Shown here piece after piece: positions 1-13,800 of a stretch of DNA of 64,000 nucleotides. The DNA is from Setophaga petechia. Taxonomy: Eukaryota; Chordata; Aves; Passeriformes; Parulidae. The stretch's first letter is position 1. Every line of letters starts with the position of its first letter. The notes under the pieces are model-generated. The model ran no database searches. It was not told the DNA's origin and saw only the letters and a program-made list of their open reading frames with translations. Both the position numbers and the translations under genes were made by a program. The stretch is from positions 27,829,121-27,893,120 of the forward strand of contig JANCRA010000004.1 in assembly GCA_024362935.1 (NCBI GenBank), given 5' to 3'.

Positions 1-169
1 TTATCACAGAGGCCTTACCATCACTCCTGACTGGCTTGGCCCTGAGCAGCAGCTGGTCTGTCCTGGAGCTGGCTGGCACTGGCTCTATCTGACATGGGGG
101 AAGCTTCTGGCAGCTTCTCACAGCAATCACCTGTGAAGCCCCAAAACCTGGCCACACAAACCCAACACA
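1..169 (-). mobile_element. 5' part of an avian-type endogenous retrovirus LTR, cut by the window edge
   Basis: Read on the minus strand the segment begins TGTGTTGGGTTTGTGTGG at 169. It continues with a GAAGCTGCCAGAAGCTTCCCCC block and a run about CCAGCTCCAGGACAGACCAGCTGCTGCTCAGGGCC. I recognise this order as the start (U3 side) of a common avian retroviral LTR; a 5' TG end fits an LTR boundary. The rest of the LTR, and any internal region, lies to the left of base 1. It directly abuts a CR1 3' end in the same orientation. The exact family is not assigned. A short minus-strand open frame of about 60 codons here is incidental. Confidence 0.6.
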
Positions 170-245
170 AATGGTTTGAGTTGGAAGGGGCCTTAAGGAT
201 CATCTAGGTCCAACCCACAAACATTTGTCCAAACATATCCTGAAC
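170..245 (-). mobile_element. CR1 LINE 3'-end fragment
   Basis: The plus strand reads ATGGTTTGAGTTGGAAGGGG, then CCTTAAGGATCATCTAGGTCC and AACCC. This is the reverse complement of the conserved CR1 3' untranslated end, so the element lies on the minus strand with its 3' tip near 170. The terminal octamer repeat is missing because the LTR abuts at this point. Similarity is clear to about 217 and fades after that. Bird CR1 copies are usually 5'-truncated, as here. Confidence 0.85.
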
Positions 246-2599
246 CACCCTTATTCCTTCATAGAGCACCACATGGAAAAGCCTACTTACTAGCGGGCTA
301 AAAATTAGTTCTCAAAAAATGATTGAGACTTACATAATAATGTGTACACAGTTTTCTTCATTGTATTTCATGCAAGAAACAAATGTCAAATGCAAAAATA
401 GTTAAATGTAGTAAGAGAGCAGGCTTGGAGAATATGTGGTCCAATGAAGCCATTCAGGCTCAGAAGTCTTTAAACAAAGCTATTTTAGGGGCACCTTATG
501 TCTCAATGCCTATGAATGCCTTTAGATAGAAAATGGAAATATAGTTTCTTTATCTGTTTTGACAATCATACTCTCATTCTTCATGCTTAAACACCAGTAC
601 ATCAAGAATATTCAGAAGACATCTCTTATGTTAGAACATATAGACATGGATAAAATTTATTACAAAATTAAGCTGGAACTAGAGAAAAGGAAATCCTGAT
701 TTAGTGTTGCATATACCTATGTGGCTGCAAACTTCAAAGCTAAAAGTATCTTCTCTACAGAAAAAATTAATTCATTTATGACTTCAGACCTGCTGCTAAC
801 AAGAGTAATATGGGAAAGAAAACACACAAGAAAACATTAAACTTGACTGTAATCTTGCTTTTAGATTGAGCTGTCATCAACACAGGACAAAGGTTGGAAA
901 TAGTACACTAATTTGACTAATGGTTCAAAATGTCCATAGTGCTAGTGGCAAGCTAGGCTTACCTAGTATTGTTAGTGAAATATTTTTATGTTAAGCAATT
1001 AGAAAAGTCCTTGGAATTAGATCTAAAAGCTGAGCTGTGCCACACCAAGAGGGAATGATGCAACAAACTGAAGGGATGGAGTTTTTTTCCCTGCTATCCC
1101 ATTATTGTTGCCTGCGCATGACACACACCCTTGCAATCCCCTCAGAACTTGGCAGAATCTGTTCCTTATGTCTGCTAGTGATGACACATCCTGGAGGAAA
1201 ATTTTCTTGAAATTTGTTAAGTTAGCTTCTGAGGTGCCTTTCCTCATGTTCAAACAGAGGAGAAACCAGAAGGGGAGAATGACAGAGCTGGGAAGTGTTG
1301 ATGTTTGTCCAGGGGCAAAAGCAGTTGTAGCCACATTGGTTTGAGCTGAAGTGTGAAATATTATCTGTGAGCTTCTTACTGAGCAGCGAGAGGGCCATGG
1401 TCCAGAATTAAGTTAAGGGAACCAGACTTCCACTGTTAGTAGTGATGAGTACAAAAAGATCCATAAACTAAATATTCTCTCAAATATCCCCAGAAAACAG
1501 TCTAAGGAAAATAAGGGATCAGCAAAGCAAGACTTCCTGAAAATATTTAACAGCGAGCAAACATGGAAAGAGTAAGAGATTATTCCTTTATCTAGGCCAA
1601 GTCTCAAGTGCTGTCCATGCAATTTGTGTAAATAAACATAGAATTTGCCTCCATAATCTACAAGTTCTATGGACAATGATTCTACTGGTGTTTGGCTCCA
1701 AACACATTTGAGAAGTAAAATGTTATTTCCTTGATATTAATAGTCTTCTCAAATATGAGCCTTTTCTCTTTTAAAATGAGTATATTTCTAGAAGGAACAA
1801 CACAGACCACCTTAATCTGTGGGAGCTTAGAAACACATTTCATTACAAACGTCAACTAAATGGTAGTTGATGCAGCTGTACTCCTGCCCTATGTACCTGA
1901 GCTAAATTCTGCTTGGGCTAATTAGCCGTGAAAGAACATCGTCAAGTCTCAGAAGAATAAACATGGACAATTCCTTCCAGACTGACATATTATTCTCTAA
2001 CACAAAGCTGTTTTAGTTTTCTGTCAACAATTCTCATGGAGATGAATTGGTGTTAGTTAAGCCCAGTGCCCAGTAACAGCAATGCAATAAAATGGTCAAG
2101 AACACTTGTCATCCAAAGCCTCAATTTGCTATTTTGTTTACTGTTCCTTAGCTGTTATTCTTAGAATAGAATATATTGCCTCATAAACAGAAGGAAAACA
2201 ATAACACCTACTAAAAAGGATCATTTAAAGAAGTGTTTAGCAAGACCATTTTCTCAGCTGCAGGGTGTCAGCCTTTGTTCCTAACCCAGGCTACAGGTAA
2301 CATGCTTACACAGTTTGTGAACTGGTTTGCTACAGAAAACTTGAGATCAAGCAAGCAGCAGATGATGGGGAAATGTGTTGTTTGAGACCTGACGGAAGTA
2401 CACTGATACTCACTAGCCTTTGTAGGGGTCCTTCATGCTCTTTTCCATTACAGGACAAGAGCACATCCTTTAAAGGATGAAGAAAACAGTGAGACACTCC
2501 AAAGCTACCAGTAAAGATAGACTACCGCTATGATTACCACTTACCAAATGCCTTACCAAATGTATTTCCTATTCCCTTTTGCATTTCTGAGTTCTTATT
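246..2599. other. Non-coding unique sequence
   Basis: AT-rich sequence with no recognisable repeat or exon. Open frames reach at most about 100 codons (for example 1,023-1,334 minus) and resemble no protein I know. They overlap each other on both strands as expected by chance. Confidence 0.7.
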
Positions 2600-2770
2600 G
2601 AGAAAAAAGAATACAGAACAAAAACAAAGCAAAACACAATATTAAAAAAACCCACAAACTCTGAAGAACAGAAAAACCAAACAAGCAAAAGAAAATAACC
2701 TACCCAAAACCACTGTAACAACAACCAAAAAACCAAACAAAAAACCCTCACAGAACAAAACAAAACAAGC
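2600..2770. repeat. A/C-rich low-complexity tract
   Basis: The plus strand consists almost only of A and C, with irregular AAAAC, AACCA and ACAAA units. The opposite strand gives a spurious T/G-rich frame with many F, V and W codons (2,569-2,826). It is the first of four long A/C tracts in the window that all have A/C on the plus strand (also about 27.48, 40.92 and 60.39 kb). Confidence 0.8.
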
Positions 2771-5700
2771 CAATTGGGACAGCTTGCTTGAATTTTCACT
2801 GACCTTCTAGATGGTTCTTGTGGCAATCACAGATCTGTGAACACGGTGAATTCTCTGTGCTGGAAAGAACTTGTTCTACCATCCATATTTATGAAGTCAC
2901 TCTGCAGTAAACATCAGTAAGCTGGGCTTGGTACAAACACGCCATATGACAAAAAAGGGACTGCTGCTCCATCCACCCCAACAAAGGAAAGAGTTAAACA
3001 GAACCTAGAGAGAAAAAAAGGTCAAAACACTTCTTTACATGCACAGACAGTTTAATTGATGGGGGTCTTCTAGTAATTGAGCCAATTTATTGCTCACCTT
3101 CTCAATGGGTGTTGGATCCAGAACAGAAACTCCCCCAAAATGGGGTCAGTTGCAGGTCTGATACTAATTAGAGTAGAATTGGATGTTTCACTGTCCTTCA
3201 TGCAACCTGACTCCTCCTCACCCTTCATTTACTTCTCCCATTACAGAACTCCTAGTCAAACATCTTTCTTCCCTTCTCGAGGCCAGCAGCTCTGGTCTTG
3301 CCTGCCTTTAAGGTTGATGACCATTCTAGCTTTGTGATGAACAGCCTGCAAGCCCAGGGTCGCCCAACACTGAGGTACTTAATTCAATGGCCTGCCCTAG
3401 CAATGGAAAATCTGAAGGCCTGGCACTTTTTCTCCCCAGCAGACTGCTGGGCAGACTGCTAAGAAGCTGGGTTGGCAAGCTGGCATGAAACTGGGCAGGC
3501 TTTTGACTGAAACCTGCCTGGCAGGCGAGTTTGGAAATGTGCCCGTGTTTTGTCAGAATATTTGTTAAAACAGACACATTCCCACAGAATGTTCTGATTT
3601 TGATTAATCAGCATTTCAGGGCGGGTATAGTGTTCCCTTGGAAGATTGCTGACTATCTTTGTCTACAATAGGCTGCACATTTGCAGCATTCCCAATTGCA
3701 ATGATCCTTCAATGTCTTCCACTCAAAATGCTCATGCCGACGATAGCGTAAGTGCTTCCCTCCAGGAATGCTAAGCTCCACCATATCTGTCATGAGCAAG
3801 GGCAGAGTGCAACACAGGAAAGGACTCAGGGCCTGGGCTGTTTGGGATTAGAGCAATATTTTGCAGGCAAACAGAGACAAAAAGTCCTTTGCATAACTAA
3901 AGTACCTCACAAATATTCATACATATGAATTGCATTGCTCAGGTTAGTTCATCTCACACATACCTGCTTCCAGTTTACAATTTAATATTATGAATTACAG
4001 GCACTAGAACTGCTGAATTAGAAAAACAAAGCAAGCATGCAGGTTAAAGAAAAGAAACTCATACCATTCTCTGCTCTTCTTTCTGTGTTCTTGCTTCACA
4101 TTACCACTCTGCCTTCCCACCCACCCCCTGCCTCCCTCTCCCTCAGTGTGCCTGGTAAACATTTTAAAAGCCAATGTTATTTGCTTTCATCCCTGTCTTT
4201 TTGAGAATAACAACAAGGTTCTGCTTGCTCTGACAAACTGAACTTATTCTCAGGCCCTTCATTTCAAAGTGGGATTTGACACACAGGAAACCCAGAGGAG
4301 TATAAGCCTGTCACACTTGTTTTTTGTTTTGGTTTAACTCATTCATTTATTTTAAGATATTATAGAGCATGTAATGATTCTACTTCCCTTTTGTGCATCT
4401 ATGAGTCATGAGATAGACTGGGTTTAAGAGAGGGCCAAGTCACAAAGTTCACATACAGATTTTGTTTTACTGAAATCTGTGGAATTTCAGATTTGAGCGT
4501 TTGGGTTTGGACCATCTGAGGAACATTCGAGGATTCAAGGATTCCTATCCAATTAGCTGTGGAACATTTATTTTTCCTTTCTCTTCCATTCCTACCACTT
4601 TGGATTTTACTTCAGTGGTTGTGTTTGCCATGATTGGAAAAATCAAGAAAAAATTCATCACTATTACGTTATCCTTCTGCTGGGATTAGAAGGAAGAAGG
4701 AACAGAAATGTCCCACTGAATGATAATAATATTTCCCACATTTATAGTAACCTATGGCCAACTAGTTATCAGTAATATCTGAATTACTCAGAGGTAATAT
4801 CAATAGCAGTGACAAACTCCCTACTGGATTTTATGACCAAGGATTTTCAGGCTCTTATTTTTGAGGTCAAATATCTCTTTCTCAGGAAAGTGAGGAAGCT
4901 ATTGGTCTGACAATTAAAATATATATCTGAAAGAAAACATTTATGTTATAAAGGCTTTCTTAAGGTAGAGAGTTTTTGATGTTTCTGAAGACTCAGGGCT
5001 TTCTCATCTTCTCTACTGATATTATTATGATATAATTAACAGATGATATTTTGTCCCTTGTCCATCAGTGCTTATCTTGGACTTCAAATTCATCCAAGAC
5101 CAATTTTTTGATGAAGGGGTAATTTTTCTCTGGTTGTCTCTCATTTTTGTTTTCTTCAGCTCTTGCTAATCTCTTGTTGCAGAATCCAAATTTGCCCTAC
5201 AATGTGAAAGTGTTGCTAGCTCTTTGACCTTTTTATTTAATTTCCTGCGTGTTGCTATATAATACTCTCTGCAGTCCTTTCTCTTAAAAATCACACATTT
5301 GCATGCATACTTTTAAAATATGGAATGAACATCTTCAGGTGCAAAACCTTCATTTTTTCTTTCACAAGTTGGTGGAAAATACATTTTCAAGCAATATAAA
5401 CCTTGCCACTACTACATAAGAAGGAAAACAGTGGTAAATGGAAGTTTAAGAGAGAAGAAGTGGAACTGTGTGAAATAACATTTGAAAGACACTTGGACGT
5501 TAAAATCAAGAGAATAGTTGATTCTGATAACTCAAAAGAAATTTAGTTTACTAAAGGGCTAAAGAACATGTTATGCTTGATATTTAGCATCAATAGAAAA
5601 ATACAAACTTGCTTTTTTGACTAATGGTAGCAGCATAAGGTTGCTAGATATATGAGAAACTGCAAGTGTAAAGATTGTAAACTGCAAGTAAATGCATGAA

Positions 5701-5860
5701 TCAATGTGCAGATTGTGACTCTAATAGAAACATACTTTCAAATAAACAATCATACTATGGACTAATATGATCAGGGGGTTAATGGCCTACATCAAGAACC
5801 TAATGGGAAAAGGAGTCAGGAAATCCTGCACATAGATGACACAACCAAGAGGTAATCTTA
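2771..5860. other. Non-coding unique sequence
   Basis: No recognisable gene or repeat. There is a pyrimidine-rich stretch around 4,080-4,150 and otherwise AT-rich sequence with short chance open frames. Confidence 0.65.
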
Positions 5861-5931
5861 CAAAAATAAAAATAAAAATATAAGAAAAAAAAGTGAAAAT
5901 AAGATTAAAATTAAAATTAAATTAATAAATT
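5861..5931. repeat. AAAAT/AAATT simple-repeat tract
   Basis: Three AAAAT-type units, then a purine stretch, then AAATT-type units and AATAAATT. The copies are imperfect, so this is an old, interrupted pentamer-like microsatellite. Confidence 0.8.
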
Positions 5932-8900
5932 ACAGTAAGTAGGAAAGTGATTGTAGTAAAACAAGGAAGGAAGCATAGGAGGAGAATGAGTAAACAGAGG
6001 TTAGGACGGTCAGTAAAGATGTCAGAAGCAAACTGGGTGAAAAGATTAATGGGGCTGGACTGAATGACATTGACCAATGCCATTATTTTGGGTAAGCTGC
6101 AGAAGACAGAATCTGACTGTGAGAACCAGTCCAGTCTTCAGAGTGCAGGAGTCATAAAAATATCAAAGATATGGTACAGAAGAACCATATGCCACTAAAC
6201 AGTGGCCAAGCATGAACTGCAGGTGTTTTTTGTTAACAGCTAACCTCAGATAATGGGGCACAATAATCTAGTTTTCAGTTAAAGTTTCTTAGTATGGAAC
6301 TGATATATTCTTTACATGTTCTCTCTTCACAGATGTGTTTCATGACTTAAACTGATCCAGTTTATTCCAATCATAAATGCTGCCTAAATATCCTTCTGTA
6401 ATTTGAAAAGAATTAGGCACAGTCATTCTGAAAAAAATAAAAGCCCCAAACTTTAGTAACAAACCACATCGCTGGATGTAGAAATACCATTTGTTATATT
6501 ATTATTTTATTTCACCTTGAAGATTAACAGAAGCATAAAATCACTTTTTCTGCCATTCTCTTCAACCTCCTTCCTTCTTTCTCTATTTACAAATAGAAAT
6601 ATTTATTTCTATTTAAGAGTAGAAATAAATCTATTTTCATCAATAAGCCCCAGATGTTTCTCACACAACAGTTTTCTGTAACAAACCAAACAAACTACCA
6701 GTGTTGACACTTCTGCCCTCACTGACTCTACCAACCAAGTGAACATTTAACTGACTGTTCCTATGGAGCCTTTTTTCTGAACCTTATTCTACACAGGATG
6801 CAGAAGCAAGAGAGAAAGAAATATCTTATGCTCCTCTTTGTGATGGCTCAGAAGTACACATTAGAGAAATCTTCCTTTTTGCAGAAGATACAAATCTTTT
6901 TGACATGGGTATGCCCAGGTACCCCAGTGACTGATTTGTCATCCATTTCCAGGAACATGCTCTGCTAGTCTTCAGTTCACTATCACCCTTTCTGACTGCA
7001 GAAGAGAACCTCTCATTCTTGTCAGGAGTTTTCTTTGATTCCTGGCCTCTACGGAGCAACAACTCACCTTCTCAGTGGAAGAAATGAGGGCAGGCTCCTC
7101 TATACAACAGCATATTTAAAGGTTTAACTCCAAGAACACCTCACACCTAAAGAGTCAAAATGTGGGTTTTTTGAGATTTGCACATTTCTTGGCAGATAAT
7201 GGTGAAATAAAGCCCATGAAAGCTAACTTTATGTAAATTGGATGGGGCTTTAACTGCATTCTACATGCCTACCTTCAGACACATTTTGTCCATGTAATAC
7301 TGCCAGTTTTCATGCTTTTACTGCTAAAGGGGATTTATGCAGTGGCCACTGCACCAGCACAGAGTGTTTCCTACTCCCCCAAACTTAGCTAAAACCAAGC
7401 TGTAGTGCTCCATGCTACTGCTTGAAATGGCTACACTCTGCACACAGGATCATGTCTCTCCTAGCCAAAAAATATGTATGTTCACTGCTGGTTATGTGCT
7501 GAGCAGGTAGGTGTTTAACAGCAGAGCAGAGTGAGCTCAAATTTCCCATTGTGAAGCACCAAGGCTTTTATGTTACAGGCCCACTAGAGCAAATGCTTTG
7601 TGGGTTGCATGGCCATAAAATAATGCTTGATTTGTGTTACTTCACTGCTAGTAAGTTGTTGGTGTTTTTACTGCAGCTGGACTTTGGAACAGAGCCAATT
7701 TGGTGTTAGTTCTTTCTTTTTAGGAAACAAGTTTTCCTGCTTCTTTCTTTTTCTATCTGATACCACTTATCCTAAATTCCATGTCTACTTATCTTTTTGA
7801 TGAGTAGCAGGTGATCTGTCTATGGTTCACCAGCAGGATTTTCAGGGAAAGGGACCATCAAGATGAAGGTTGTCCAGTCTTCATGTAAATATCTGTATGC
7901 TGCTCCAAATTTAAGAGAGTTACAAGTATCCAGCTTCCTATCAGGTTCACATCAAACTTTGCAGTGTCTGGAAATCCAGTCCTTGGTTTGAGGAGTGAAG
8001 CAGATTAGCCTCTGACTTGCAGCTAGAAAAACCTCTGTAGCACCTAGGGTCAGCAACGTGCATTCCCTGGCACATTCTTTGTCTGCCATGCTTCTATATC
8101 CTGTCTCTTCATAGAGGACATGCATCGTTTTGAATAACATGGGTTTACGACCATTTTATTTGCTCTCTAGAGCAGTATCAGGTGCGTATTTCCATTTCCA
8201 GGCTCTGTTTAAGTATCTGATCATCACCTATGCACAGATGCCAACAGTTTCTATTTCCTTTTGCAAGATGCTTAAACAAATCAGGTCATTACCAGCCGTC
8301 TGGTTTTGCTGCTGAAGCTGCAGTTACATGCATTAACATTACTGGCAAAAAATCTCCAAGAAAAAGGTTTATCTTTGTCAAGGACTGACATATGTTTCCT
8401 AAAATCATACAGGATTCACTTTCAAAGCATTTTGCTGCTGTTGCTGAGCAGTATCAGAGTTGTTACTGCACTGACAAAGCTCAACATTGTGCTGGGCTCA
8501 ATTTTGTGAGGATGTCTACACTGGCATGTGCAAGGAGATCTAGCCAAAAGACTTTTCTTTCCTGAACCCAAGGTGCATGCAGAGCCTGAGTGGTGTGCAG
8601 GGCTGGGGTCAAATGGCTTCCTGCCCAGTGCCACACTGTGGGTAGGATGTGGCACCTCAGGCACCCAGCAAGATGGGATGTCGCAAACAGCTGCCTTAGC
8701 ACGAATCTGTATTTTAATAAGGCTCATTCCAGGCAGTATTAGGCACTGCAAGGAGATGCCCAGCTAGGAAAAGCCAGTCTGTGGTCCTCACCACTGAGGT
8801 GGAGTTACTGAATCCTGAAGGGTCACTTAGGCCACTCAGGCCACTCTCTCCAGTTTGCCTCTTCATCAGTTTGCTCAGCTTCTTCACTCTTCCAGTTATA

Positions 8901-9511
8901 TTTCATCCTTGACCTTCAGCAAAATGTTTGAAGAATAAGGATTATTACACTAGTTTTACATTAAAAACTTTATTTTACATTGCAAATATTGTGTGTTTGA
9001 TATAAGTTTAAATTAAGGTCTAATTAAATAGTTGAAAAAACTGAAAAGCAGTGGGATGATGGAGAGAAAAATAAGGAAAAAGGTGGAGTCAAAAACAACT
9101 GTGAGGGTGTAAAGAGATCTCTACATCTGGTTGCACCAGTGACACACCCTGCCCAAACCAAGCCTTTCTTAGGCCAAGCATGCATGCACAAACTTCACTG
9201 GTTCTGTTTGGCCTACAACAAACCTGCAAAGTAATTGATATCTGTACAGAGGAGCTCCAAGCGTATGCAGCCCTTTGCAACTGAGTGTGCTTTCTACAAA
9301 CCTAACCTGGCTGGTGAGTAGTATCCTAGAGCCAGTTTCAGTGGGAGGACACTGATGTAAGGGTGTGCATGTTTCAGAAACCCCCTGCAATGACAAACTG
9401 CCATTTTTACACATGGCTGTTTCAACTCTAGTGGGGGAAAGCACCATGGGATGACAGAGGTTAGGTTTGAAACTCGAAAAATATTTGTATAAAGTTGTGT
9501 TTTGTGATAGC
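5932..9511. other. Non-coding unique sequence
   Basis: No gene recognised. A 10-bp perfect inverted repeat with a 4-nt loop lies at 6,591-6,614 (AAATAGAAAT / ATTTCTATTT). A somewhat more GC-rich patch at about 8,520-8,770 has overlapping open frames of up to 109 codons on both strands, none with recognisable protein character. Confidence 0.65.
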
Positions 9512-9600
9512 CCAATATCACAACATACCAGTGTCACAACATATCAATACACATATCAAAACATACCAATATCACAACATACCACAACATACCAGTGTGT
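9512..9600. repeat. Short degenerate tandem repeat of an ACAACATACCA-type unit
   Basis: The core ACAACATACCA or a close variant (ACAACATATCA, AAACATACCA) recurs at irregular spacing of about 11 to 22 bases across 89 bases. Alternating CCAGTGT and CCAATAT joins suggest a compound unit. The short frame across it (SQHTSVTTYQ and so on) reflects the repeat, not a gene. Confidence 0.8.
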
Positions 9601-10817
9601 TCTCCTGCCTCTAACAAGGGGTCTGGTAGTAGCTTTGACCTTCACACCACAAGCAGTTTAATATTTCTAGATTCTATGTCTCAAGTGTAGCTATATTGCT
9701 AATGGTGATTTCCTGCGGACCAAGTGGTATTAGTATTAGTTCTGAGGCTAGATTAGGTGCAAAGGGCTGTTGAAGCGGCTTAAGATAGTGACAGCTAAGC
9801 AAGTAACTCCTACTCTTCCCTTTAGACCAAACAAAAGCTTCAAGTAGTCTTGCAAGTTCTCTAGTTTTAAGCACATATAAAGTGCAGCCCTCAGAAATTA
9901 CTTCAAAAGAGAAGTAAATTTAAGGAAATAAATTGGATTTTCTTTTACCATTTTCTGTGTTCATAAAAATAAAATTGCCATAATATGAACAGCAGGGGGA
10001 AAATAAGCAGTGAAAGAACATCACCATTAAAGCACTCATCGTGAAGCTGACAAATGTATTTTCATAGTATTATTTGAGTTCCAAAGATAGCTCTGGAAAA
10101 GGAGGTCAGCCTGGAATTGGGGCATTAAAAAAATGTTGGCTAAAGACGGGAAAGGTCATGACTGTTTGCACAGTGCTCTACTTTCTCCAGTAAAAAAACC
10201 CTACCAACAATAAAAAACAGTTAAGGAGAGATGATGATTCAGTGCTGGAGGAAAAAAAAAAGCAGTGTGTGTGATTGGTGAGCACACTCGCCCCATCTAT
10301 GAAATCATCTACATGCGTGGCTAGATGAACATCTGCTGCATAAAGTCAGCACTGGTTTCAGTATGCCACAAAACAATTTGGCTTTTGCTTATTTTCTGAG
10401 GAATGGTACAGGAAGAATATATACTATACCCGAGTAGCTAATAATGTAGCATTTAATAATGACATCAGTGAGCAAGCAATGCTAATAAAATTCAGCATCT
10501 TTGTCTCAAATGTGTTGTTAATCCAACATGATTCAGAAATGGATGAACGGGGGTGGGAAAGTAATCAAGCATACTTGTTTATGTTATTTCCTCTATTCTT
10601 TATCAAGAAAACTAAATGCCAGCATGTGATCAGCTCTGATTCCAGCACACAGTCGTTTGCAATGAGTGTTTTAATGGACTGCTCGAACTGACGGCAGAAA
10701 TGAGAAAGATCATGCCACAGATTCAGCATATACATAACAATATAAATCTGGCCTGTATTTATCAGTGATTAAGTATGACAGGGAGTAGTAGCTTATCCAG
10801 GAAATTCCATATGCTAT
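9601..10817. other. Non-coding unique sequence
   Basis: Nothing recognised. Short poly-A runs at about 10,190-10,215 and 10,249-10,260. Confidence 0.65.
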
Positions 10818-10868
10818 GTGGGCCAGATCCTCAGCTGGTACAAACCAGTTTAGCACCAGTGAAGTACT
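10818..10868 (+). repeat. Half of an old palindromic interspersed repeat
   Basis: The stretch GGGCCAGATCCTCAGCTGGT at 10,820-10,839, then ACAAACCAGTTTAGCACCAGTGAAGT, follows the left arm of a palindromic repeat that I recall as abundant in turtles, crocodilians and, in decayed form, birds. The mirror arm (ending in GGATCTGGCCC) is not visible downstream, so only one half survives. The palindromic design suggests a non-autonomous DNA transposon. The family name is not assigned and the call rests on memory of the arm. Confidence 0.5.
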
Positions 10869-13800
10869 AGCAGTACAGTAGGGATGATTGTAGCTGCCAA
10901 GTTTGATGCTGCACAATGTGTGATATTCTATGCCAATTATTTAACAAGCTTATTAGGTATTTGCATGTAATTTGCATATAACCAACTTCCTTTTTTGAAA
11001 GCCTGCACTCTAGTACTGTAGAGGTGGAAAGCAGCCTTACTGCACAAAACCCTCAGCTTATCTACTGAGCATGTAAAAATTGGTGGAGGTTTTTATAGCC
11101 ACTCATGTTCTGTAGTTCCTTACATATGACTGACAAACTTATACAGCATCTTCTGATAACTAAAACTGGTGGCAAGAAACTTGTTTCTAGGAACTGCAAC
11201 TGAGAGTCTTGGCCTCTCAAATCCTGCCCCAAAATCATATGCCTCAGAGCAGCCACAAAACATCAATTACATATGAGCATGTTTAATTCTACAGATCCAG
11301 CTGACATTTGTGCTGTAAATTTCAGTCAAAAGATTATAAACAACCATGCTTCCAGGTATTTAGTCCTCTAATATAATGCTAGTAACTTTCACTAGAGAAT
11401 TACTAGGGGATGCTTGGGAAGCTCCCTCTGTGAAAATGATGGCTGAGATTTGGTAGCCACCAGTAGGCAGGCACACATTATTTCATTTGCTCCACCCCAC
11501 CCAGTTCCTAAAAAGTCAGCTCTCATCAACTCAACGTTAGCAGACTTCACATGCAAATTCACTTCTCTAATACAATATTTACATCAGAGGAGTATATGTC
11601 ATGATGTTGACATTTACACTTTTTTCTTTGACATGGCTTTGGAATGGTAAACTAAGAAGGCGTTGCACAGTCCTCTTGTATTCTTTCTGCAGAGGAAAGG
11701 GTGGAGAAAGTCATGCCACCGCCTGGTGGAGAATGGCCTTCTAAGTGCAACAATGTTTAGGAGTGCAAAACTTGGACTTCAGGATTTTCTGGGTTCTTCC
11801 CTTACCCCAGAGTACATTGTAAGGAGTTAAGAGTCAGAGATTCTTTGAGGTTTGAGTTGACTGCGAGAAACTAAATTCAGGACAATTCTCTTCAATCCAT
11901 AGATTTCATCACTTGGAAAGATCATGCACATTAAAATGGAGCCTTACAAAAAGCTGTGCATCATATAACTGCTCAAGGATGAAGTCACATCCTGCACCAT
12001 GAGCTTGGTTCCTTACTCTGAGAGGCAGCATGACAAAGCAGGGCAGAATGAAGCCTAGAATGCTTGAAAAGTAACTTTTTAAGCCCCTCTGTAATCTAAC
12101 TGTAAAATAGATGAACAGCTGCTGGTTTTCTGGTTTGGAGCAGGATCTACTGATTGGCAAGATCATTATGTGTCCAGGAACACAAGAAGCTCCTTAAAAA
12201 GCTGCAGTTTCCTGACTTGTGCTTCATTACACTTTCTCCCTTAAGGTTAGAGAAAGGACAGAAAAGTACAGGTCAGATGAAGTGAGTGGCTGAGCACCTG
12301 TTGCAGATGAGCTAAGGGCACACTAGTAAAATGGGAATGTTATATTGGTCTTCCAACTGCTAGCAGGTTTGATGAGGGACCAGGCTCTGATACACTCCTC
12401 AGTGAGCAAGGGCATCACACTCTGACCTAGATGGGAAGCTTGTTTGAGAGGATACCAGAGTGACGATAACACCCCAGTACAAATTATTACTGGCAGCATG
12501 AACCGAATGTCTTGCAACACATTCTCTAGAATAATGAAATAAAGTAAGATGAATGCAGCACAGATTTTCTTCAACTAATGCAGAGACTGCCTGCTACTTT
12601 AGTTGCTCCCCTTGGTACTCTCTAGAACATCCCGCAAAGCCTAGGTCTCGGGCAATGTTCTTTCTCTTCATTTTAATACTTTTTTCTTTGCTGCAATAAT
12701 TTTCACTGTGTTCCTTCTTCTGGCTCTTCATTAATTTGAAAGGCCAATATCAACACATTTTGGCACTTGCTGTGCAAATACATACCTAAGGTGTGCTCAG
12801 TGTGGTATTAACAATTCCAGCTCCAGTGCTGCCATTAGTTGTCTCAGTGCAGACACCAAACAACAATATATTATCTTAATGCAAAGCTGTCAACGGCTTA
12901 CTACATTATACCTACTGTATAGTATTCCCAAGCCAAGACTATATTAACAGCAGAGTTAGGACAGAGAGCATAGATTAAAAATGTGGAGAAAATAACCATT
13001 GCAAGAATACTGCAATTATCCCCAAAACAAACATTAAAACCCCTCACAATTCAAAGTTCAATTTATGCTAATAGAAATTCACAGTAAGGTCATCAAAACT
13101 ACCTCAACCGTGACAAGCAGTGACAGCCTGCAATAAACAAGCATGTTAGTCTTATGATACCAACAGCTGCAGTAGTATCAAATATTTCTACAGTTTAAGA
13201 GTAATTCTTTCTTATTCATAAGCTGTCTTTTCAGTGAAGTCATATATGGACATACCTGCCTTTTTTTGTAGCATGTGGAATGGCCTTCTTCTAGAATAGA
13301 GTGGAAAATACAGGAAAAATGTATTTATGTTGGACATAGAAACAGCCTTTATCAAAACCCATGTGTCTTACTGCTCCAGAGTCTCCAGAAAGAGCTGTAG
13401 CTCTAATGTAAATTGGAGCTATAATGTGTATTTTGACTTGCATCCACAGAGTTTACGACAACAAAATAGCACACATCCTTAGCATGTTCAACTGCCTACA
13501 GTGTAAATCATATGCCCTTTTAAAAAAGTTACTGGCATATAATTAATTAATTAAATTATTCAGGGTTATTGCCCGCATACCAGCAGTATTCGTTAGAGAA
13601 AGTTTACATTCAGGTTTAACCAATTTGCAGCCCCACTGGCTTACCACATTATTTTCCATGATAATAGTTTTATCTGGCTTATAAAAACCACATTTTAGAG
13701 GAAAAAACTGTGGTATAAAATAAAGCTGGAAATAAACAGCACTGAGGGCAGTGGCATCATGCAGCAGCACACAGCTGGAAGGGAAGAGCCTGTAGCCCAT

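Noticed and set aside
2569..2826. F/V/W-rich minus-strand frame that looks like a membrane protein
   Set aside because: It is the translation of the T/G strand of an A/C-rich low-complexity tract.
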